64,000 bases of DNA from UBA2779 sp965232615 (GTDB taxonomy: Bacteria; Spirochaetota; Spirochaetia; DSM-2461): assembly GCA_965232615.1 (NCBI GenBank), contig OZ246985.1, positions 186,001-250,000 of the forward strand. The letters are read 5' to 3'. A program made the translations under genes and the position numbers. Positions 44,231-52,067 of the stretch are shown one piece after another (positions within the stretch are counted from its first letter, which is position 1; the number at the start of each line of letters is the position of its first letter). The notes under the pieces were generated by a model. That model searched no databases and had not been told where the DNA came from. It worked only from the letters and a program-made list of their open reading frames with translations.

Positions 44231-44408
44231 TATGGTTTGGAAGCTCTGCCTGGAGGCTGAAAAGAACTGGCGAAAGCTACGTGGATACAAGCTGATCCCC
44301 AGTGTTATTGAGGGTGTGTTTTGTAGAGATGGAGTCTTCAAGGAAGAGCCGCGTGAAAAAAAATGAAGGATTTGAAATTTTCTCATCCACAACTATTGAC
44401 AATAACTC
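44231..44408 (+). mobile_element. Terminal IS256 3' fragment
   Basis: A fifth copy of the transposase tail and right inverted end, with a one-base deletion (GAAGAGCCGCG). It ends in AATAACTC, directly followed by GGAACACAC, the 9-bp repeat that also precedes the left IS end at 33532. It therefore forms the right boundary of the 10.9-kb block. Confidence 0.85.
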
Positions 44409-44460
44409 GGAACACACCGCCATTTCGTCAATTTCCTAAAGCTGTTTTTTAGAGGTGCCC
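44409..44460. mobile_element. MITE, right part (partner of 33336-33531)
   Basis: GGAACACACCGCCATTTCG through GCTGTTTTTTAGAGGTGCCC completes the element broken by the insertion; the intact relative is at 51909-52067. The mrfB stop follows 8 bases later. Confidence 0.82.
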
Positions 44461-44468
44461 TTAAGAAG

Positions 44469-45620
44469 TTAGTTCTTATTTACCTGATGGATTTTGTTTT
44501 CAAGTCTCAACTTTCGATGCAGAAGAGCATCTTTCTGTTTTGGAGCAACTATCCTGTCTTCCAGATCATTAACAATTTTAAGGGCCTGTCGGGGATCTTT
44601 CTGATGATGTTCCCAGTACATGGCCAGTTCAACAGCGGCACGGAGATTACTCGAATATGCATTATGAATAACGTCCCATATTTCCACGGCCGGCAGAAAA
44701 TTCCTGCGACGTTTATATCGGTTGGCCAGTTCAAGTCCACAGTTCACATCTCCATCCATCCAGCCTGACTCCAGCCATTGGAAGGCCTTGCCGGAATTTG
44801 ATTTCTCCCATTGACGAGCCATTCCCATATATCGGGGAAATACTCCTTCCGGCCGTGGAGTTTGTTTTTGGGGATTGTACTGACCCCACTCTTCCATACG
44901 GGCAAGGAGTCTGGCCAGGGAAACTATGTCGTCAGCATTGTGCTGAAAAACTCCTTCAATGCGATCAGGTTTATCCTTCAGCCAGCGAAACCAGGCTTCA
45001 GGAGCCTCATTCCCCGGTAAATCATCCGGTCGGAAAAAATTGAGTATATCGGTTTCAACTGTTTTTAATCCCAGGTTTGGCAAAAGTCTTCTCCAGAGTC
45101 TGCGTGCAGGATGGAGAAGGTCAATTTGAGTGGAAGACGGTGGGGGCAAACGATTCAACAGGAAGCGGGTATTGAGAACCTGGGAATCAAATGAAAGTCC
45201 ATTGTATGACAGATGATGACGATGAGCCTTCGTCAGATGTGCGAACCGCTCCAGCATTTCTGTTTCACCGGGATAGTCGGCAAGAAAAAGCTGTGTCAGC
45301 AAGAAGTTTTCTCTCCTCTGCCAGCCCAAACCGATGAGAAATGCCGTGTTTCCCGCTCCACTGGAGAGTCCAGTCGTTTCCAGGTCGTAAAAAACCAGTT
45401 CATCAGACCTGGTTCCCACAGGTAGAATAAATCCGCTATTTAATTCCTCCGGCAGGATGGAAGGATATATCAGTTGCCGCTCCCACGCAAAATCAGCCGT
45501 TTGCTGCCATTTTTCCCCAGGAGGACAGGCGTTCGATTCCCGGGATTCAGCCGTACGAGTTTTGATTAACTCAATACCGGATTTTCTGATCTGGGCCAAT
45601 CGGTCGGACAGTCTGTTCAT
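44469..45620 (-). CDS. mrfB: MrfB/YprB-like DnaQ-fold exonuclease
   Basis: 383 residues. RNase_H_2-type DEDD motifs are visible: VFYDLETTGLSSGAGNTAFL (first Asp and Glu), HHLSYNGLSFDSQVL (Asp) and HNADDIVSLARL (His and final Asp). The C-terminal ~100 residues are TPR-like. In Bacillus, YprB (MrfB) acts with helicase YprA (MrfA) in mitomycin C repair. Here its ATG overlaps the stop of the helicase gene by one base, preserving the pair as an operon. The function is inferred from that pairing. Confidence 0.85.
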   Translation of the reverse strand: MNRLSDRLAQIRKSGIELIKTRTAESRESNACPPGEKWQQTADFAWERQLIYPSILPEELNSGFILPVGTRSDELVFYDLETTGLSSGAGNTAFLIGLGWQRRENFLLTQLFLADYPGETEMLERFAHLTKAHRHHLSYNGLSFDSQVLNTRFLLNRLPPPSSTQIDLLHPARRLWRRLLPNLGLKTVETDILNFFRPDDLPGNEAPEAWFRWLKDKPDRIEGVFQHNADDIVSLARLLARMEEWGQYNPQKQTPRPEGVFPRYMGMARQWEKSNSGKAFQWLESGWMDGDVNCGLELANRYKRRRNFLPAVEIWDVIHNAYSSNLRAAVELAMYWEHHQKDPRQALKIVNDLEDRIVAPKQKDALLHRKLRLENKIHQVNKN

Positions 45621-47926
45621 TATGAACTGTCTTCGACTCCCTTCAACCAGGTGATCAGGAATTCAATTGTGGCTTTTTTGGGATTATCTTCAAGTCGCTC
45701 TCTTTCGTCTAATGGCCCAACACAGGATGGACACCCTTCCTGGCAGGAACACCCCTTGACAAGATCCAATGTTGCTTGAAGCACTTCCTGGAGATGTGTG
45801 GAAAATGATTCGGCCAGTCCCATACCTCCGGGGAAGTTATCATATACATAAATGCCGCATGTACGAAAGTGCGGATCAAGAACTCGTCCTGCCACCCCAA
45901 CATCTTTCGGCTGGCTGAGAAGGAATATCGGTGTTATTACCCGAATAAGGGTGGCCACCCGACCAATAACGGAAGGTTTTAGAGCCAACGGTACTGCAGC
46001 CCATGCCTTGCCAGCGGATAATTTTTTGCTGAAGGATAGGAAGACTCCCCGGGTATGCATTTCATCTTCGGGAAGATTAATACTGCCGTAACCAATGTTC
46101 TCATGCGTGCCAAACCGTATTTTTTTGTACTTGGCCACATTGGTTCGGACCAGGAGATCACCAAGATGCTCTTCTAAACCATATATACACTGCCGACTGT
46201 CTTCCATCAACACCTTTATATCACTTTTTGTCAGTGCGTCTGTGTAGTAATTGACCTCTGTACATTCAACATGAGCATGATGATTGTCCAGATCGAGATG
46301 TTTCACCATGAATTGTTCTCCCCGGTGCAGATAAATGGCTTCATCATGAAGGAGTTCCCTGGCAGAATGAGCATCCATCTCACCGATAACACTGTTCCTG
46401 CCAGCCGTGGTATCGATAATCACCACGTTTTCTTCAGTCCCGCCTCTCAGGGAAATCCGTTCGGAGGGATAGGATCGATCGGCCCAGAACCAGCGTCCTG
46501 CGGTGTGCCGGAGAACTCCCTGTTCTTCAAGAAAATGGAGCATATCCTCTGTATTTCTGCCAAATTCTTCCCCATCTTCAAAAGGCAATTCAAAGGCAGC
46601 ACATTTCATATGATCGGCGAGTATGTAGATATTGTCCGGGTCGATATAGGCTGATTCCGGGCTTCTTCCAAGGAAGTATTCAGGATGTTTAACAAGATAT
46701 TGATCGGTGGGATTCGCTGAACCAGCTAATATAGCAACGGAAACATCCCCCGACCGTCCAGCCCTGCCGGCTCTTTGCCAGGCGGAGGAAACCGAGGAGG
46801 GCAGTCCAGCTAATATGACCGCATCAAGTCCCCCGATGTCAATTCCTAGTTCCAGGGCATTGGTGGATACGACGCCCTGAATGGAACCATCTCTTAATCC
46901 CTTTTCCACAACTCGCCGTTCTGATGGCAGATAACCACCCCGGTAGGATTCGACTCGAATTCTCTGATTTTCATTGTAAACATTGGCAAGTGAATCATTG
47001 ATGTATGCTGAAACCAACTCGGCTTTCACACGACTCTGGGTGAAGACAATGGTTTTTACCCCTGAAGTTAATAGATGCAATGCCAGGCGACGGGATTCGA
47101 GTACCACACCACGGCGTATACCCTGAATGGGATCCACAAGAGGAGGATTGTAGAGTATAAGATGCTTCTTTCCTGCCGGGGCTCCATTCCCATCCACTTT
47201 TGTAAACAGCCGACCTGTCAGTTTTCCGGCCAGTTCTGCCGGGTTTCCAATGGTAGCGCTGGCGGCAATAATCGTTGGAGCGGATCCGTAGAAGCGACAG
47301 ATTCTTAGAACTCTCCTCAGTAGATTGGCCATCTGGGATCCAAATACCCCGGTGTAAGTATGAAGCTCATCCAATACAATGTATTTAACATTTTGAAAGA
47401 AGGATTTCCATTTGGTATGATTGGGTAAAACACCCGTATGCAGCATGTCGGGATTGGTTATAATGATACGGCCATTCTGACGGGAGGCTGCACGGATGGA
47501 GGAGGGGGTATCTCCATCGAAGGTATACACGGATACCGGAAGTTTACCGGTCAGCAGAAGTTCATTGAGGGAGGATTGTTGATCCTGACTCAGGGCCTTG
47601 GTGGGAAAAAGATAGAGAGCACGGGACGATGTGTCTTCAAGAAGTCTCTGCAGTACGGGCAGATTGTAGCACAGGGTTTTACCTGATGCGGTCGGTGTTA
47701 TAATGACCGTATCTTTTCCCTGACGGATATGGTTCCAGCATTCTGCCTGATGGGAATACAGTCGGGTAATGCCCAGTGCATTGAGTGCTTGAGTGAGAAT
47801 GGGCGAAAGATCCCGGGGAAGTTCGGTCCATGAACCTTTTCGGGGTGGGATAATAGACCACTTTGTCACATTTTTTAGAAAAGTCTCATCCTGACTCAAC
47901 TCTTCCAATAGTTTGCTTAAACTCAT
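45620..47926 (-). CDS. mrfA: MrfA/YprA-like DEAD/H-box helicase with DUF1998
   Basis: 768 residues. The helicase core has Walker A TPTASGKTLCYNLP, DELH in VLDELHTYTG, ASATIGNP, and the C-terminal RecA lobe motif WQRAGRAGRSGD. The DUF1998 region ends with CSCQEGCPSC, a four-cysteine metal cluster characteristic of MrfA. It unwinds DNA 3' to 5' and, with MrfB, forms a nucleotide-excision pathway for mitomycin lesions in Bacillus. It is divergent from glgC. Confidence 0.92.
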   Translation of the reverse strand: MSLSKLLEELSQDETFLKNVTKWSIIPPRKGSWTELPRDLSPILTQALNALGITRLYSHQAECWNHIRQGKDTVIITPTASGKTLCYNLPVLQRLLEDTSSRALYLFPTKALSQDQQSSLNELLLTGKLPVSVYTFDGDTPSSIRAASRQNGRIIITNPDMLHTGVLPNHTKWKSFFQNVKYIVLDELHTYTGVFGSQMANLLRRVLRICRFYGSAPTIIAASATIGNPAELAGKLTGRLFTKVDGNGAPAGKKHLILYNPPLVDPIQGIRRGVVLESRRLALHLLTSGVKTIVFTQSRVKAELVSAYINDSLANVYNENQRIRVESYRGGYLPSERRVVEKGLRDGSIQGVVSTNALELGIDIGGLDAVILAGLPSSVSSAWQRAGRAGRSGDVSVAILAGSANPTDQYLVKHPEYFLGRSPESAYIDPDNIYILADHMKCAAFELPFEDGEEFGRNTEDMLHFLEEQGVLRHTAGRWFWADRSYPSERISLRGGTEENVVIIDTTAGRNSVIGEMDAHSARELLHDEAIYLHRGEQFMVKHLDLDNHHAHVECTEVNYYTDALTKSDIKVLMEDSRQCIYGLEEHLGDLLVRTNVAKYKKIRFGTHENIGYGSINLPEDEMHTRGVFLSFSKKLSAGKAWAAVPLALKPSVIGRVATLIRVITPIFLLSQPKDVGVAGRVLDPHFRTCGIYVYDNFPGGMGLAESFSTHLQEVLQATLDLVKGCSCQEGCPSCVGPLDERERLEDNPKKATIEFLITWLKGVEDSS

Positions 47927-48001
47927 AGTTATTATTATGCGGTATTGGGGTAGAGCAATCTACCCGATGAGCAATACTATATAATAAGAGGTGCATGATT
48001 T

Positions 48002-49273
48002 ATGAAGAACATATTGACAATCATTCTCGGAGGTGGCAAGGGAACCCGTCTCTATCCACTGACAGCAGAAAGAGCAAAACCGGCCTGTCCCTTTGGTGGA
48101 AAATATCGTCTGGTCGATATTCCTGTCAGCAACAGTATAAATTCCGGCTTCCGCCGCATTTATGTTTTAACACAGTTCAACTCAGCCAGTCTCCATCTTC
48201 ACATAAGACGAACGTACAATTTTGATTCCTTCAGTGGAGATTATTGTGAAATACTGGCAGCCGAACAAACTCCACACAGCAGCGACTGGTACAGTGGAAC
48301 AGCTGATGCGGTAAGAAAAAATCTTGAGCATTTCAGGGTGCAGAAACCAAGTCACTACATCATTCTGTCCGGCGATCAGCTTTACCGTATGGATCTCAAG
48401 GATTTCCTTCAGCAGCACATTGAATCAGGGATGCAGGTATCCATTGCAGCGACTCCCGTTACCCGTGAAGATGCCAGTGATCTAGGCATACTCAAAATCA
48501 ATCGGAAAAATAAAATAGAAAAATTTCTGGAAAAACCAGCACCAGACCGGGATATTGAAGAGTATAGAATGCAGGAACAGAGAGATGTAGATAAGGAGAA
48601 TAAAAGAGATTTCCTTGCCTCCATGGGTATTTATATATTTGATGCCGATGTGATGGAAAAAATGCTTGACAACGATAAAACGGATTTTGGTAAGGAAGTA
48701 ATTCCTGATGCCATTGGGAAAGTGGATGTAAGGGCCTATCTTCACCATGGTTTCTGGGAGGATATAGGTACTATCAAGAATTTCTATGAAGTCAACATCC
48801 ACATGGGCGACCCCTTTCCTGAGTTTAATCTGTATGATCAGAACTATCCTCTTTATACGCATAGAAGAGATCTTCCTCCAACAAAAATTAACTCCAGCAC
48901 ATTGACGAACAGTATTGCCTCCGAGGGGTCCATCCTCACCAATACTGTTATCACACGCAGCCTTATTGGTATAAGAAGTGTCATAGGATCTGGTTCTACT
49001 CTTGATGGTGTTTACACCATGGGTGCCGATTACTATGAATCCCATGAGCAGAAAGAAGAGAATCGCAGGAAGAATATTCCCGATTTCGGGATAGGTGAAA
49101 ACACCCGGATATCCAGGGCTATCATCGACCGGAATGCAAGAATCGGTAGGAATTGCCGAATCGGTGTTGATCAGATGGAGAGAATTGATGCTGACTATGA
49201 GGGTTATGTTATCCGGGATGGTATTATAATAATACTTAAAGGAGCCTTCATACCGGATGACACAGTTATATAG
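48002..49273 (+). CDS. glgC: Glucose-1-phosphate adenylyltransferase
   Basis: 423 residues. The nucleotidyltransferase loop GGGKGTRLYPLTAERAKPA, the substrate motif FGGKYRLVDIPVSNSINSG and the C-terminal left-handed beta-helix (IGRNCRIGVD) are present. It makes ADP-glucose, the committed step of glycogen synthesis. No glycogen synthase is adjacent; the next gene begins 15 bp later and is unknown. Confidence 0.95.
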   Translation: MKNILTIILGGGKGTRLYPLTAERAKPACPFGGKYRLVDIPVSNSINSGFRRIYVLTQFNSASLHLHIRRTYNFDSFSGDYCEILAAEQTPHSSDWYSGTADAVRKNLEHFRVQKPSHYIILSGDQLYRMDLKDFLQQHIESGMQVSIAATPVTREDASDLGILKINRKNKIEKFLEKPAPDRDIEEYRMQEQRDVDKENKRDFLASMGIYIFDADVMEKMLDNDKTDFGKEVIPDAIGKVDVRAYLHHGFWEDIGTIKNFYEVNIHMGDPFPEFNLYDQNYPLYTHRRDLPPTKINSSTLTNSIASEGSILTNTVITRSLIGIRSVIGSGSTLDGVYTMGADYYESHEQKEENRRKNIPDFGIGENTRISRAIIDRNARIGRNCRIGVDQMERIDADYEGYVIRDGIIIILKGAFIPDDTVI

Positions 49274-49288
49274 GGTAGGTGCGGTGTT

Positions 49289-49795
49289 GTGAGTAATAAA
49301 TCCTGGAATACAACATACATGGAAACAGTTGATGAGGTTCACTTCAAGATACAGTGGTCTCCATGGGGATTAATGGATAAATGGGTAATCAATTGGATTG
49401 TTCCTTCAGAATCAGGTCTATTTCAATTCTGGGTCAAAAAGGGACATGGCATTGAATTATTACATACAGAAACAACATATTATGGCGGATTGAGGAACAC
49501 CCTTCGAGAGGTCATCGATCTTATGGCGCCATCAGGGAGTCGGCTTCGAGAAATTATAGCAAACAGGGAAATCTGGTTCCGATACAGTATCCTTGCCAGT
49601 CGAAGTCAACTGGAATTACTACAGGGCTGGTATAATCAAACCCGGGACCACCCGATCAATGACAATCGTGAGATATACCTGGAAGAGCTGGAAACTTTCA
49701 AAAGATTTCCTCTGCCCCCACCAGATATCGTCATGGATGAAGGAAAGAGGATGGCGGCTCAGGAGTTTGGGGCGATAATACCGATTCCGGAGTAG
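49289..49795 (+). CDS. Hypothetical protein downstream of glgC
   Basis: 168 residues from a GTG start preceded by GGTAGG. No family recognised; it is rich in Trp and Glu, with no signal peptide or membrane segment. The 15-bp gap suggests co-transcription with glgC. A single MITE end (GGGTACCTCTAAAGG, 49811) follows. Confidence 0.6.
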   Translation: MSNKSWNTTYMETVDEVHFKIQWSPWGLMDKWVINWIVPSESGLFQFWVKKGHGIELLHTETTYYGGLRNTLREVIDLMAPSGSRLREIIANREIWFRYSILASRSQLELLQGWYNQTRDHPINDNREIYLEELETFKRFPLPPPDIVMDEGKRMAAQEFGAIIPIPE

Positions 49796-49810
49796 CCGTT
49801 AAATAATTAC

Positions 49811-49825
49811 GGGTACCTCTAAAGG
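49811..49825. mobile_element. Solitary MITE end
   Basis: GGGTACCTCTAAAGG, one terminal repeat with no partner visible nearby. Confidence 0.45.
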
Positions 49826-49894
49826 ACTATGAACAACCTTACAATGAATGAGCATTGATGCTATCATCATCCTGGTGCGAATATGGAGGACAAT

Positions 49895-50689
49895 ATGCCA
49901 GGTCATGTAATTGACTATGAAATCTTCGGCGATGATATGCAGGTCGTGGAGATTGAACTTGATCCCAATGAGACCGTTATTGCCGAAGCTGGGGCAATGA
50001 ATTACATGGATTCAGGGATAGAATTTGAGGCTAGAATGGGCGATGGATCCGTCCCAGAAGAAGGGATGTGGAAAAAACTCACCGATGCAGGGAAACGTGT
50101 GCTGACAGGTGAATCCATTTTTATGACCCACTTCACAAATAGGAACAGTGGGAAAAGACGGGTGGCTTTTGCAGCCCCCTATCCAGGAAAAATACTCGCC
50201 CTGGATTTATCAGAAATGGGAGGTGAACTCATCTGCCAGAAAGATGCATTTCTCTGTGCGGCTATGGGAACCTCTATCGATATTGCATTTCATAGAAAAC
50301 TAAGTGTTGGATTCTTCGGCGGTGAAGGATTTATTCTACAGCGATTGAGAGGGGATGGTATGGTTTTCATTCATGTGGGCGGCACCGTGATAACCCGCTC
50401 GATGAATGGGAATCGTCTATTAGTCGATACGGGTTGTCTTGCTGCTTTTACCAGTGGAATATCCTACAACATCACCAGGTCAGGCGATCTCAAATCCATG
50501 CTGTTCGGTGGTGAAGGACTTTTTCTGGCGGATATAAGTGGGCATGGTACACTGTATCTACAGAGTTTACCCTTCAGCAGACTGGCAAGCCGCATCATAA
50601 AAGCCGCTCCCCAGGCAGGACGATCCCATAAAGGTGAAGGATCACTCCTGGGAGGGATTGGCAATATGCTGATGGGAGATAACCACTAG
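49895..50689 (+). CDS. AIM24/TIGR00266-family protein
   Basis: 264 residues. The N-terminus VIDYEIFGDDMQVVEIEL and EAGAMNYM, with repeated Gly-rich turns (FFGGEGFILQRL, GTVITRSM, LFGGEGLFLADI), are typical of the beta-rich AIM24 family. The bacterial role is not established. I chose ATG 49895 because GGAGGA lies at a proper distance before it, while that same sequence lies inside the frame from 49883. Confidence 0.88.
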   Translation: MPGHVIDYEIFGDDMQVVEIELDPNETVIAEAGAMNYMDSGIEFEARMGDGSVPEEGMWKKLTDAGKRVLTGESIFMTHFTNRNSGKRRVAFAAPYPGKILALDLSEMGGELICQKDAFLCAAMGTSIDIAFHRKLSVGFFGGEGFILQRLRGDGMVFIHVGGTVITRSMNGNRLLVDTGCLAAFTSGISYNITRSGDLKSMLFGGEGLFLADISGHGTLYLQSLPFSRLASRIIKAAPQAGRSHKGEGSLLGGIGNMLMGDNH

Positions 50690-51889
50690 TTATACCTGTT
50701 CCCAGAAAGATTTAAGCTTTGCAAGCCCTTCCTGAATACGATCAACATCAATTCCACTGTAGGCAAACCTTATAAATACCCGGTCTTCTCTGGGTAATGG
50801 TCGACCAAAATGCTCTCTTGAGCAAAATGAGACTCCGGTTTCATGCAGGGCATCCAGTCTGAACTTTGCAGGGTCTGTATATCCTTTGCGTTTGTAAACC
50901 TCTGTAACATCTGGAAAAAGATAGAAGGTCGTTTCCGGTCTGGGAACTTTGACTCCATCGATGGACTGCAGGGCATCCACAAGGGCATCTCTTCGAACTC
51001 TCAATGTCTTAATTATCTCATCCTGGGGACCATCTGGTCCTTTCAAACAGGCAATTCCCGCTGCTTGAACGAAATGGTTGGAGCAGGATTCCTGATTGGT
51101 ATTGAATTTTGAAATGGCTTCCATCAATTCTGAAGGACCGGCTGCGCAGCCAAGCCGCCAGCCTGTCATAGCGAATTTCTTGGAAAAAGTATAGAGGATG
51201 ACTGTTCGTTCCGCCATACCGGGCATTGAAGCAATACTCCTACTGGTACCGCTATAGCGCACTTCGTAATATGCTTCATCGGCAAGAACCCACAGGTTAT
51301 ACTTCCGGGCCAGATCAGCCACCCACTCCATCTCTTCAGGAGAGGATTCAGCCCCGATGGGATTCTGGTAATTATTGTAGATTATTACAGAAGTCCTGTC
51401 GGTAATCTGATCTTCAATTTCCTTGCGATTGATTTCAAAACCTTTTTCTGTCGCCTTGTATCCGTAAGGGAGTGCCTTGCCGCCCAGATACTCAATTTGA
51501 GACTCATATATAGGGTATCCAGGATTGGGATAGAGGGCCTCCGCACCTTCCTCAAGAGTGACCGCCAGGAATTTACCTATCACAGGCTTTCCTCCTGGTT
51601 GGACAGAAATATTCTCAGCTGTGAAATTCAATCCTCTGGACTGGCCCAGGTCTTCTGCTAGAGCTTCTCTGAGGGGCAGGATGCCAGGACCTGGGGTATA
51701 TCCGGTTTTTCCTTCCCTGACCGCTTTAATTGCAGCCTCAAGAATGTATTCAGGGGTGATTATATTGATGTCACCGAGATGAAATGGATACACTGTATTG
51801 CCTTTGCTGGCCCATCCGGCTGCATCAGCCCCTACAGCAAAAGCCGTTTCTGTACCAAGACGGCTGTAGCGTTTCGTTAATGCTCTCAT
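50690..51889 (-). CDS. Class I/II PLP-dependent aminotransferase
   Basis: 399 residues of the aspartate-aminotransferase fold. NNYQNPIGAESS holds the cofactor Asn, ADEAYYEV the Asp, and YTFSKKFAMTGWRLG the Schiff-base Lys; a substrate Arg lies in VFIRFAYSG. Exact substrates are not predictable from this. It ends one base after the AIM24-like gene (convergent). Confidence 0.88.
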   Translation of the reverse strand: MRALTKRYSRLGTETAFAVGADAAGWASKGNTVYPFHLGDINIITPEYILEAAIKAVREGKTGYTPGPGILPLREALAEDLGQSRGLNFTAENISVQPGGKPVIGKFLAVTLEEGAEALYPNPGYPIYESQIEYLGGKALPYGYKATEKGFEINRKEIEDQITDRTSVIIYNNYQNPIGAESSPEEMEWVADLARKYNLWVLADEAYYEVRYSGTSRSIASMPGMAERTVILYTFSKKFAMTGWRLGCAAGPSELMEAISKFNTNQESCSNHFVQAAGIACLKGPDGPQDEIIKTLRVRRDALVDALQSIDGVKVPRPETTFYLFPDVTEVYKRKGYTDPAKFRLDALHETGVSFCSREHFGRPLPREDRVFIRFAYSGIDVDRIQEGLAKLKSFWEQV

Positions 51890-51908
51890 TTTATACTCCT
51901 TTATTTAT

Positions 51909-52067
51909 GGGCACCTCTAAAAAACCATTTAGTTCTTGACTTGATCTTTTCTCCCTCTACTGCGTTGTCAAAATGCTCACGTAAACAGGCGCGTACCGCA
52001 GGAGCAAAGCTCCGAGGAACACACCGCCATTTCGTCAATTTCCTAAAGCTGTTTTTTAGAGGTATCC
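51909..52067. mobile_element. MITE, 159 bp, at the 3' end of the transketolase-like gene
   Basis: From GGGCACCTCTAAAAAACC to GTTTTTTAGAGGTATCC with one hairpin cassette and the CATTTCGTCAATTTCCTAAA right core. Its right end carries the stop codon of the minus-strand gene next to it. TTAT and TTAA flanks are an imperfect target repeat. Confidence 0.82.

Noticed and set aside
36759..44295. Small plus-strand frames of 80-98 codons in each unit (ending in a transposase-like tail)
   Set aside because: They read across the MITE and then into a different frame of the IS256 fragment; no family, no ribosome site.
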